Source: Penium margaritaceum
Lineage: Eukaryota > Streptophyta > Zygnematophyceae > Desmidiales > Peniaceae
Assembly (NCBI GenBank): GCA_023375785.1
Contig: SZWC01002424.1
Location: 145,453-190,560 of the forward strand
Length of the DNA stretch: 45,108 nt
Direction of reading: 5' to 3'
This document shows, piece after piece, positions 32,254 to 42,644 of the stretch (position 1 is the first letter of the stretch; each line of letters opens with the position of its first letter). The translations under genes were made by a program, and so were the position numbers. The notes below the pieces were generated by a model. The model was not told the DNA's origin and made no database searches. It saw nothing but the letters and a program-made list of their open reading frames with translations.

Positions 32254-32740
32254 CTAGGCACCAATGTTTCTGTTTTTCATGGCTAGAAATCCATATTCAT
32301 TCTAACTCCCCATATGTGTCACCTGTCATGTATTCTGATTTTGCAACTGTTAGTGGATTGCAAATCTCTTCACTCTGAAATTATTGTGAACCAATGCCAT
32401 TCAACCCATTAATGATGACAATACATAGCATAGTGTATATGTTTGTCACTACATGTCTAAGGTTAAGTGGCTGAATGTTTTTGAGATGTTAGTGATGTCA
32501 CAGTAGTGGGAATGAATGTCGTGAACTGTGTGTACATGTCTCAGCATTATGTGAAAATGAACAAATGGAAAAAGTGGTTCTCTAAAAAAAGTCGTACTTC
32601 TGGTTAATAACATCAAATTTGCCATTGCTGACTAGTTTCGAGTGTTTCAACATCAATATGCCTCGGATGGACTACATCAATACTCGTTGTGGACATTGAT
32701 GTGCCGTTGTTTTTAGTACCAAGGTCAACACTGGTCTTTG
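32254..32740. other. Spacer after the hAT transposase
   Basis: No coding signal and no clear repeat; probably the 3' UTR or internal non-coding part of the insert. Confidence 0.4.
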
Positions 32741-34005
32741 TTCACTCTCTTGTACACTCCTCTCATGCACTTTTCACTTGATGGGGGAGGGGGTTCCAAA
32801 AGACATCATTGTATGAGGTACGTGTTTGAAGGAGTGGATCACTGGACAAGTGATGTTTTGTTGAAGCAGTACACTTGTGCATGTGAAAACCCAAAATTTC
32901 CATGAAATTTGTTCTAAAAATGCACTACAAACTTGTCACATGAAGTTACCATTCATTTATTTGTAACAATTATGCAAAACATCTGCTCTCTGTGCACAAG
33001 TGTGATTTTGGGTGAATTTTCATACTAATCTTTGTTCACTCTCTCATACCCTCCCCTCATAAACGTTCCACTTGACAGGGGAAGGAGGTTGGGGAAAGGG
33101 GTGGTTGCAAAAGAAATATTTGTACAAGGCATATGTAGGAAGAACTGTACTACTGAATACCTGAAAAGTTTAAATGTTAAACCTGTGTGGTTGATAACCC
33201 GACACCCTCAAAAGATGCATTCTCGGTGTAAACTAGTAAATGATCTCATGAAAGATTCATGCATTTCATTTTGTATCCTCCTACACACCCTCCTCACATT
33301 GTTCTATAACCGTTCTCTTCCATGTAAACTAGTGTATTTCTCTATGTATTCTTCATGTTAACATTTATTCACTTTCTCATACACTTTCAACTCAGGAGGG
33401 AGGTAGGGGGTCCAGAAGTGTATGAGGGATGTGTATAAAGAAGTGTACCACTAGAAAAGTTTTTTTCAAACAGTACACATGTGTATGTCAGGAAGTATTT
33501 CCACAAAATACCTTCTCAATACACACTAATCATTTCTCACCTGTAATTTCAATGTATTTCTTTGTAACACTCATACAAAATTTCACCGTTCTGTGTACAA
33601 GTGTATTTTTGCATTTTTCACGATAAAACTGTTCACTCTCTCATGCACTCCCCTCGTACACTTTCCACTTGAAGGGGGATGGGAGATGGGGGTTTTTAAA
33701 GTACAATAATTTTTTTAAGAATGTGTATGGAGAACTATTCAGTTCCATAGGTGACATCAAGTGGAGATAGTACACTTGTGTATTTTATAAATTACATCTG
33801 TTAGTGAATGTATGATTTGCATGAACTCTTGTATTGTCTCATAAAATATCCACATGTTTTACTGCACAATATTCCATACACCCTCGTGAAAACATTCGAG
33901 GACTATTTTCACCTGTGTACACAAGTGTGTTTTTGAATGTCTTCTTCATACTTAGAATGATTCAATCTCTCATACACTCCTCTCCAACACTTTCCAATTG
34001 ACAGG

Positions 34006-34040
<35 letters not shown>

Positions 34041-34200
34041 GAGTGAGGAAGGGGGTAAAAAAGGCAGAACTGTATGAGGCATGTGTATGAAGGATTGTAT
34101 CAGTTGACAGGTCATGTTCCTTATAGCATTTTTCATGTTTCACCGCCCTCCCCTTCCCCACAACTCACCCCCTTCTTTCCAATCCATCTAAGATTTACAG
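32741..34200 (+). repeat. Diverged tandem repeat array, part 1 (five units, about 265-335 bp each)
   Basis: The anchor TTCACTCTCT or close variants recurs at 32741, 33035, 33368, 33632 and 33961. Each is followed by CATACACTCCCCTC-like sequence, a CTTGACAGGGG-type purine/G-rich tract, GTATGAGG/GTGTGTATGAAG and CACTTGTGTAT. Unit lengths are 294, 333, 264 and 329 bp. No open reading frame is conserved between units. Confidence 0.8.
34009..34039 (+). repeat. (G)31 homopolymer
   Basis: An uninterrupted run of 31 G lies where the other units carry a short GGGGGAGGGGG tract. Translating its complement produces the spurious polyproline ORFs on the minus strand. Length may be affected by sequencing. 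Confidence 0.85.
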
Positions 34201-35340
34201 AAAACCACATGTCTTTCTATACACGTGTATTTCACTAGTGGCTCCAGTGCCACTGAGATATAAACTTCCTCATTAAATCCCCTCATAAAATTCCCTTCTC
34301 CCTCCCTCCTCCCTCGGCTTACTCACTCCCTCCCATCATACAGACAAATAATATGTACAACAATGAATAGTGTAGTATACACTAGTATATCCAGATGTAC
34401 ATTGTCTCAAATGTTCACCTCATACAGTTTCTATGATCTTTATCCCCCCAGTCTGACCTCTCATTCCCCTCTACCCAATCCATGCAAGATCTCTACAAAA
34501 CCAAAATTTTGATCATACACTAGTGTACATTAAGAGTTTCTCCATTATTAGTAGAATATGCACTTCCTCATACAATATATTCATATACATCCCCTCTCCC
34601 CCCCTTCCCAATCAACCGACCCTCTCCCACTATGGAGAAAAAAAATGAATAAAAATTAACCAGAAACCATGTACTAGTATCATTCTGATGTTGATGATAT
34701 TGTGCATTCTACTCTTGTCACTTCCTTGTTTCGTTCCCGCTCCCCCTTTTTCTCGCTTTCTTCTAACCCATTCGGTCCCAAATTTCCATAAAACAAAGCA
34801 TCTTGACCATACACTGGTGTACAATAAGAGTGGCTTCTTTGCTATCAAGATGTGCACTTCCTCACATACTTGCCTCAGAAAATCTTGATCCCACCTCCCT
34901 CAATGCATACCCTTCCTACCACTGCATAATTTTAATACTACGCACAATAATGAACAATTTTCCATACGCTAGCACCATCCAATTGTACAATGTCTCATAC
35001 AATCTCCTCAAACAGTTTCCATATTTGATAGTCCCTCATCTCCCACCTCTCAATCCCTTCTGCCCAATCTATCCACGCTCTCTAGAAAACCAAGTATTCG
35101 ACTAAAGACTAGCATACATCAGGAGAAGCTCTACTGCTATGAAGATGTACAATTCACCACACAATTCCCTCATGCACTTCCCTTCTCCTCTTCCTTGTCC
35201 TCCCATCTTGGCCCCTCCCACACCTCTTGCCAAATCCTCTTCCTCTTGATCCCTGCTCATACATACGTTTTGTTCCTATATCCAAGAATCTTCTCAATAC
35301 CTAACCAGATCCGATGTACACTGTACCTCTTGTATACGAA
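34201..35340 (+). repeat. Diverged tandem repeat array, part 2 (period about 295 bp)
   Basis: TACACTAGTGTACATTAAGAG and variants recur near 34219, 34516, 34810 and 35107. A second shared block (CTAGTATATCCAGATGTACATT-like) recurs near 34373, 34667, 34963 and 35295. Pyrimidine-rich CCCTTCTCCCTCC tracts lie between. It is probably a subfamily or inverted form of part 1. Confidence 0.75.
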
Positions 35341-35363
35341 ATTTATATTATTAACCCTAAATC

Positions 35364-35371
35364 CAATGGTT
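35364..35371 (+). repeat. 8-bp target-site duplication, right copy
   Basis: CAATGGTT, identical to 27473-27480. Confidence 0.8.
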
Positions 35372-35545
35372 GCAGCTCCCGTGGGGGCTTGGTCCTCGCT
35401 GCCTTGATGTGTTGGCACACATCACAACTGCTCACAAACCTCTTGTAGTCGGTCGCCATTGACAACCACCAGTATTGTTGTATCAATCGTTGAGTGTATT
35501 ATTGAAGCCGAAGTGACCCGAGTTGTGCGAATCATGCGCCTCCTC
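35372..35545 (-). pseudogene. Gypsy B integrase zinc-binding domain
   Basis: The minus strand gives EAHDSHNSGHFGFNNTLND, with the His-His pair, then after a frame change SSCDVCQHIKAARTKPPRELQPL with the CX2C pair. This is the HHCC module that begins Ty3 integrases. It stops at the insert boundary; the core continues at 27480. Confidence 0.85.
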
Positions 35546-35639
35546 TAATAGAAACTGCTTCAATGGCACATAGTGAAGCCTGAAATTTTTTTGCTCCTGT
35601 CCCATTTGCCAATATAGTCCATTCCACATTGCATCTTTC

Positions 35640-36250
35640 AGTGCACCCTCCGTGAACTCACACACCATAGCCGGCTATGCATGACTATGGATCCCATCAG
35701 CACTCCGATGGCATTGAGACTCAAGTATGGCCTCCTAGATAGAGGACTGGCCGAATTCACCTTTCCAGGCTTGTACTCGATCTTGTAGTCAAACCTTCCT
35801 TCCAAGAACTCCATCCAGTGATTTTTCCAATGACTAAGATTTGGTAGCCTCTTTAGGTACTTTAGGGCATAATGATCCGTGAAGACCTAGCAGCACCATG
35901 GCTCGAGATATCACCAATGCTTGAAGGCATGGATCACTGCCACCATTTCTTGCTCGTGGATTGCATAGTTCATCTGCTCACCTCAAAACTTGCAAGATGC
36001 TTATGCAATCGGCTAAGATCCATTCTTCTCGTGATCTTGTAGCAGCACAGCCCCAATGGCATAGTTGCTTGCGTCCATTGCCATGACGTACTCCTTGGAT
36101 GAATCTAGATGCACTAGAACCAAAACATCACACATTGTAGACTTTAGCTCCTCAAAGCTTTTCTGCTCCTTCTTACCCCATTCCCACAAGTGATCCTTCC
36201 TTGGCAGCAACGTTAATGGTACACCCTTCTCTGTGTACCCCCGCATAAAC
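35640..36250 (-). pseudogene. Gypsy B RNase H
   Basis: Reads FEELKSTMCDVLVLVHLDSSKEYVMAMDASNYAIGAVLLQD (first Asp), then QMNYAIHEQEMVAVIHAFKHW (Glu), VFTDHYALKYL (Asp), MEFLEGRFDYKIEYKPGKVN. This is the full plant gypsy RNase H series. Stops at several points (near 36015 and 35890) separate the pieces. Confidence 0.85.
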
Positions 36251-36252
36251 TT

Positions 36253-36890
36253 CTAGTAGTACTTGAAAAGTCCCGAAAAGTCTTGGATGTCACGTACACA
36301 CCGGGTGTCCATGACTACTTCACTGCTTCCACCTTCTTTGAATCCATGCAGAGACCGTATTCGCTCACAATGTGCCCAAAGAAACTCCAACCCCCTCATC
36401 TCAAACTCACACTTGGACAGCTTGGCAGCCAAATTCCCTCTGAAAAGAATATCCAACACCTGTCAAAGATGTTGCTGATGCTTTTCCTGAGTTTGAGAGT
36501 AGATGAGGATGTTGTCGAGGAACACCACCACAAGCAAGTCCAAGTAAGGGTGAGAGATCCTTTTCATGGGACTCGTGAACATTATAGGAGCATTGGTGAA
36601 TCCAAACGACATCATTGGGTACTCAAAATGGCCGTACCGTGTCCCAAAAGCGGTCTTCTCCACATCCTACTCCATAATCCGGATCTCTTGATACCCCAAG
36701 CGTAATTCAATCTTACTGAAGTGTTGCGCACTCCTCCACTGGCCAAGCAACTCCTCGACCCTTGGCAATGGGTACCAGTGTTCAGTGTGCAATATTCCAT
36801 CCACATCCTTAGCGTCCCTGTCTTCTTCTTTACAAAGAGGACCAATATAGCAGAAGGTGACACCAACGATCTGATGAACCCCTACTTCGT
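36253..36890 (-). pseudogene. Gypsy B reverse transcriptase
   Basis: Fingers at 36866-36730: SAILVLFVKKKTGTLRMWMEY. Palm in the 36463-36663 frame: EKTAFGTRYGHFEYPMMSFGF, TNAPIMFTSPM, LVVVFLDNILIYS. Then 36459-36253: GNLAAKLSKCEF, LEFLWAH. The catalytic box is FLDN, not YLDD: the second Asp is Asn, which should abolish polymerase activity. A frame change separates the fingers from the palm. Confidence 0.88.
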
Positions 36891-37408
36891 TAGCTCCTCC
36901 AACTACTTCTAAATATCACCCAGCTCATTGTCGCTAATGCAATAAGTAGCACACATCGTTAGAGTCGCACCTGGATGCAACTTAATTTTATGGTTGATGT
37001 CACGCTTTGGTGGTAAGGGTTTTGGCACCTAAGCAGGAAACATGTTACTGCCTAACACTCCCTTGATGCCTTCCAAAAGTCCCGCTACTGAAACTTCCTA
37101 CTGGTCTTCTTTATTTTGATGTGCCTCTACTGCCAAAACTTCTACCTATTCAACTGCTTCCTTCTGCCACACCCGCATGAGGTACACTTGGTCCCCCTTA
37201 TGATGACAGTGCTTTAGCTGTACGTAACTCAATTGTGGCACATTGTCTACCTTTAATTACCTCTCCTACATCCACGATGACAAAACTATATGCTGCCAAC
37301 ATTTTCACCTTCACTTGGCTACACATGCAACTTACAACAAGTTTTCATCGGTGTAACCAATCACGTCCCAAAATGGTATCATAGGCATCCATTGGGCACA
37401 TGCTGAGT

Positions 37409-37690
37409 TCACCCTCTCGACAACTTTCCCACACAAGCCCTCAATGGTTTCAAAGACAACCTGCACTCCACCTTTCCTTGCACTAACTTGGCCTTAGTTG
37501 GCTTCCCTAGTGGTTGTGCGAGCCGCAACCTTTCCGTGAGCTCGTCCCTGAATAATGCATGCGACACGCCAAAATCCAACAAACTTTTTATGTGTCGACA
37601 ATTTTTGCACCCCTTGCTGTCCGTAGATCCAGCCGATGAAATTCTGGCTTTGAAAAGGATTTCCATAATCCTCTTGCTCCTTTCACTCTA
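37409..37690 (-). pseudogene. Gypsy B aspartic protease
   Basis: Contains CRHIKSLLDFGVSHALFRDELTERL. The retropepsin active site LLDSGATH has become LLDFGVSH: the Asp is kept, but Ser and Ala are replaced. It lies between the gag zinc-knuckle area and RT, as expected. The 36900-37400 stretch is the rest of the protease and the linker, heavily decayed. Confidence 0.75.
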
Positions 37691-38970
37691 CACCACTAAA
37701 CTCGGCAGCTCAGTAGTTGTCAAAGGACTTCTGGGCCTGGTGTTTTCTGATGCGGATGAAGCTTTTCCGTCAGTTTGCTGTTCGCCATTCACTACTGGTT
37801 CCCATTTCCCTACTTCTTCTTGCCGCCGTTCTTGTCAGACCCATGCCTTCCATAGATCCAACAATTCCCACCTTGCATCTTGCTCTGCTGCCAGCCTGTT
37901 TGCACTGCGTCAATCTCCATGGGGTCGGCTTGTTGGCATTGTGCTCGATGCTGGACATTCTCCTACTTCTCCTGGAAGTCCCCTCGATGGTAACATAGCA
38001 ACTCAACGCACTCAACATTGGCCACCATTGCTTAGAACTCCGTGATTCCACTCAATGCTAGCATGCGCTCTATCTCCGCCTTCAAGCCATCATGGTACTT
38101 GTCTGCCATCCCCGGCTCGCTCATGTTGTCAGTCTCCAAGAAGAACGCCAAGAAATAACTCGTGTATGCCTACACTTCGTCGATCTGCTTCAACTAATTG
38201 AACTTGTTATATACATCCATTGAAATATTCACAAGATTGAATTGATTCTTGATGGCTTGCTAAAACTACTCCCATGTTGTAAGCATGTGTGCTTCAGCTT
38301 ATCTTGCACCTAGCTGCCACATCACAGCTACGTTCCCACCTCCACCTCAAGTGGCCAGCAGAGTTCGCTACCTCCACCACTCCAATGGTACTCTCAGTAT
38401 TAGTGTCACCGCGAACGACACACACACAACATCATCCTATGGAGGGTGACCCAGAGCCCCAAATTAGCTATTCATGGAAAACATCCACTTCCGTATGCTC
38501 GTACCCTTGACTGGGGGATTGAACAGTCCCAAAGCCTTTGGCTTTGGTCTTGGCGGAATCCTTGGCTGGGCCGTCCGAAATGGATGGATGGCAATTTGTG
38601 CCACCTTCTTGGACTTTGATACAAGGGCATAGTTTAACTTCCTTTGTTTTCTCCAGAATGGCCATGTAGCTTTACAATCAACTTCCATAAATTCCAATGA
38701 CTGGTTTTGATATTTCTCTCCACATGAAGGTAAAGCTTGTGCAAGCATTCATACATTTATTCATTTGGATCTGATCTCCTCCACTCCATCTGAATGTTGT
38801 AGTAGCCTCTTTAGGAGTGTAGAAGTCAAGTGGGAAAGAACCTTTCTTTCCTCTTTGGTCAATTTGGCATCACTTGTACCTTATCAAGTGCATTGGTGGC
38901 TGGCTAGGTACAGCCCTCAGAATATGCTACTGTTCAGATTTCCTCCTATGACTTGGTCAATCTATATATG
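37691..38970 (-). pseudogene. Gypsy B gag
   Basis: Fragments across frames: AKLTKEERKVLSHLTSTLLKR near 38880, EVDCKATWPFWRKQRKLN at 38640-38690, SPSQGYEHTEVDVFH at 38470-38520, and ELFLGVLL near 38150 followed by a helical segment typical of plant retrotransposon gag. A possible remnant of the zinc knuckle (NCWIYG) is near 37855. No frame longer than about 95 codons survives. The start near 38970 is approximate. Confidence 0.6.
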
Positions 38971-41900
38971 AGGTGTTGATACAAAAAAGGCAACTCAGTC
39001 CCAAAGTTATTCTTACTGATGTTGTTTTTTTCAAGCCTTCTCTTCAGTCCACCTGGATAGTAATTTGATCAATACCTTTCCAACCTGTCAAAACCCCATA
39101 CGCCCCAACCCCAAGTGTCATTTTCATCCTCCTTTTCTACTTTTTAACATCATATATTTATATTTCATTGTTGCTAACCACCGTAACGATAAGAGGTGTA
39201 AAACACGTCGCAGATAAAAACTTCATTTGGAATCTATGCTTTATGCACAACAAAGAACAATGAATAAACATCCTATCATTGGCATCTTAACCATAGTAGA
39301 AGATTCTTGCCCATACTGTCTCCCGTCCTCGCTAGCTCCCTTGAGGATATGGGTTCAACCCACATCCAAACTCTGGTGTTAGTAGTACTCAAGATCCAGT
39401 GGGTTATGATCATGGGAAAGGGAGAATGAAAAACCAAAAGGGTATAAAAAGGCTGCGTCGTCCACTTTTTAGATCACCAGTACGTTATTTTAGATTTCTT
39501 TGCCCCCTGCCAATCTCTTCAGCATTGATCCTCCACGCTCAAATTTCATTCTTCCATTCCCTTTGCACCACATAGAATTTAGATGCTTAGAATTTTTCAA
39601 GTACTCCGAATCATAATGTGTTTCCTTAACTATTGTTATCATCAAAGCATCTTACACCTTCAACATACTTCTCTCATAGTTTCATCATCAACCTTGGATT
39701 ATCCAATAATGGTGGTATGCAAAGTTTGATCCCTGTTTGTTGACATTAATTCACTCATTAATTTCCATCTCAACCATAGGCTCTTCCATGTAAGATGCAT
39801 CACCCCTCTCCACCGCCCCTTCGTTTTTCGACACATCCACCCTACCAAATGACTTCCCAGTATCATATGAAGAAGATTCCTATCCACATTCATCCATTCA
39901 ATGGAGGTTTTCTCACATTCCTCAACACATCTACACTAATAGGGTATATTTCACGTGTATAATCCTCTTCCATTCAATCATTATGACACGCAGAAATTTC
40001 TTCATTATCAAAGTCAATAGAGGTTTTTTTTTCATCATTGCCTTACTTGTGAAACTGTTCAACACTGTTGCCTATTTTCACCGACCATGCACACCCTCTT
40101 ACCAATACCGTTGTGTACATGCAACATTGTGTTAAACCCAATCAATCTTACATTGTGTCGTTCATAGCCTCTTACTTTTAATTCAGGTTGATTAGTCATT
40201 TTCTCTACTCTAACCCGACTTGTTTGGTAGGAACATTTGGCCAAAACCTTCCCTGCCTTGACACCAAACTGACTCACAATCTTGTTTCCCTACCTGCTTC
40301 ATCACTTGTGGCTTGTTTCTCCATATCTTAGCGCATTTTTAGTGGAGGGATTAGGTCTATTTAAATTGATTTAAATGAAAGTCCTTGACTACAAAGTTGT
40401 CAAGGAATCCTTGAATGGATTTTGCCTTACATCAACATTCACTAATTAGTGGATATGTATATAATTATGTCCCATCATTGATGAAAGCCTTGGGGCGGCA
40501 GGTCCAACCCAGCCCTTTGTTGTCGAGATAACTTCACTTGCCTCAAGCAGTTCTTGCCTGAGGGAAAAGGGGCAAACATCTCCAACAAAAACACAAATTA
40601 TTTGTGTCCAATGGAGATTGCAGTGATCACAAGTGCCTGTTTTGATGTTGCATTCATCTCACCATGGAGAATGCAATGTAGTATCTAGAAAATTTCACCG
40701 TCAAACGGCACTGATGTTAAGGGTCACATACCACAATATGGCTCAAGAAACACTCTCATTTGATGGCCGGATTCTCATTCAAATTATTTTTCAGACATTT
40801 TTTGTATTCTCTCGGGACCCACAACCCATCTAGTTGACCTCAATTGAAAGAAATAAGTGTTGAAAACTACCACCACCAAGTAATAAATAAATGGAAAAAA
40901 CCATGCAACACATAGGCTAGGATCCGTAATTGCATTCAACACAGAAGATGGATTGAACAAATCAATGCACGACAGAATCCGTATGGACATATGTTATGTG
41001 TATTGTTCATTTCTAGATGCCTTATATCCTATTCATTGCACAAGGTCATTGTACAAGCACATGCATTATGGTATGTTTAAATGTAAATGGCCGAGGCAAA
41101 GGATATCTCCACATAGGACCTCTCATGAGGACTGCTACTCTGGTTGCACTGGCCCGTTTTGCTCGTTAATTGATAAATGTGTCTTGAGGAGCCTTTTTTC
41201 AAGACTCATGCCACACATATCTAGTAGTGACATTTACTGTGTTGGCCATTGGTTTTCACCGTGGTCTTCGAGCAACTAACAGGTTTGCATACCACAAAAA
41301 AGCACTTTGGTTAGTAGCATTTGTGCTTGAAGAGCATTTTGCTATAGCTTTGCAAACTAGTGAAAAAAATAATTGTGCATGGTTCCAACTGAAGGGACGT
41401 GAAAAGGTGGGAATTTGTCATGGTTTTGGAGAGAGGGAAAATTATGCACGTAAAGTGTGCATAGAGTTACATGGTAACCCACCAAAATGAAACCTTAATT
41501 TCCATGTCGAAATCATATGAAAAGGGTACAAATGTACTTCTTCTTCTGGTAAATACAAGCTAAAGGAAAACCTAGAGTTGGATGGAATGACATATAGAGG
41601 AAAATCTCCTCTGTCAAAAAGTACAGAAAATATTTTGGGGTGGTGGAACATATTTAAACAAAATTATCGTGTGACCCAAAATATGAGTTTCAAGAACGTC
41701 TCCATGTTCCTTGTCACCTCCACTCGCACTCATCTATTCCTGCATCATCAAACCCATCTTTCATCAACCTGTACTACAAATCCATTTGGCAAGAGATACA
41801 TCCACATCATCTATTCCATGGCTTTCAATGAGGAACGGATTCATCCACCTCAACCTTAACCCTCACATGGAAAACAACAGAACAGCCATCATACCATGTT

Positions 41901-42640
41901 AAGTTACAAATGCCCACTGTAGGTGTTTAGAAAGCCCAAACGGACATGGACTATGGCCGCATTGTCGCAAAGTTCAAAGCATCAAACTAGATAGCTTGCA
42001 ATGTATGTAGCACAACATATTCCATAAAATACCATCAGAACTCATGAACATCATCGTTGGAAACATGAAAGCTTGCCTCTTCAATGTGACATGGTTTTCC
42101 ATCTAATCCACCACTTTCCACCTTACCTAGCACAAATAATCGGAAAACCCTTACTTTTCCAAAGAATACTTGTTTACCATGACACAAAAAAGGAAATTTG
42201 TGGCCTGTTTCCTATACATATATTTATTAAAAAGGAAGGGAATATGATTTTCATTGACCTAATCCTCCAAATATTTCACTGTAAAAACCTTATAGAAAAA
42301 AAAAAACCAATTATGTATCCTCTTTGAAACTAACTCTACTACCAACGTCCAAAGTTTAACTCATATATTTTCTCTGGTGCTGATATAGCCCTTCCACCTG
42401 AGCTGGTTATGACAAGGGGCAACAAAGAAAAGAAAAGAAAAGAAAAGAGTCTCAATTCAGCTCCTTCATTAGTTGAATTCCCTCCTTCCCTTCCTCTCCC
42501 TTGTGAAGGCTTGCACCAGACTCGCCGGAGTCTGGTGCGGCAGGGAATTTCCTTGCAAGATAATCGTCGGACAAAGGGTCAACCCACACTGAATGTTTGA
42601 CGAGGACGTCGACCAACATCATGTAAAAATTGTGTGAGTG
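38971..42640. other. Long AT-rich region, no gene recognised
   Basis: Many short ORFs on both strands lack recognisable motifs, and no LTR matching 25720-26501 was found. Visible items are an (AAAAG)n microsatellite at about 42426-42450 and a perfect hairpin GCACCAGACTC-gccg-GAGTCTGGTGC at 42513-42538. It could hold old non-coding transposon remains or intergenic DNA. Confidence 0.5.
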
Positions 42641-42644
42641 GTAA

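Larger units (their letters stand above)
27481..35363. mobile_element. 7,883-bp insertion in gypsy B, candidate hAT-type element
   Basis: The segment is bounded by the direct repeat CAATGGTT (27473-27480 and 35364-35371), and the gypsy B integrase reading resumes across it. An 8-bp duplication is typical of hAT transposons, and the insert holds one DUF659/hAT-C transposase pseudogene. The outer ends, TATTTAG on the left and GATTTAG on the right (read inverted), share only ATTTAG, so terminal inverted repeats are weak or decayed. A Harbinger-like MITE and a tandem-repeat array fill much of the rest. It may be one large element or a composite of successive insertions. Confidence 0.65.
25720..38970 (-). 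mobile_element. Ty3/gypsy element B, split by a 7.9-kb insertion
   Basis: On the minus strand, gag (38970-37690), protease, RT, RNase H and the integrase zinc finger (to 35372) are followed, after an 8-bp-flanked insert (27481-35363), by integrase core, C-terminus, polypurine tract and LTR (27480-25720). The left part ends just after KPPRELQPL and the right part starts at PYPRGAWTSI, consecutive motifs in this family. There is a 1-nt phase difference at the join. Many stops are present. No chromodomain was recognised after the integrase, and no 5' LTR was found above 38970. Confidence 0.85.

Noticed and set aside
33909-34161. Proline-rich ORFs on the minus strand
   Set aside because: They are the complement of the G31 run within a tandem repeat; other units do not keep the frame.
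32741-35340. CRISPR-like array
   Set aside because: Units are diverged, of variable length and lack identical short repeats with unique spacers; the context is eukaryotic transposon DNA.
35350-35362. AACCCTAAA at the right end of the 7.9-kb insert as telomeric sequence
   Set aside because: Little more than one unit, expected by chance in AT-rich DNA; not a tandem array.
38971-42640. 5' LTR of gypsy B upstream of gag
   Set aside because: Searched by eye for the ends (TGTTAAGATTCGG, ACCTTGTTACA) and internal blocks of 25720-26501; only isolated TGTTAAG hexamer-level matches were found (40712 and 41897 areas).
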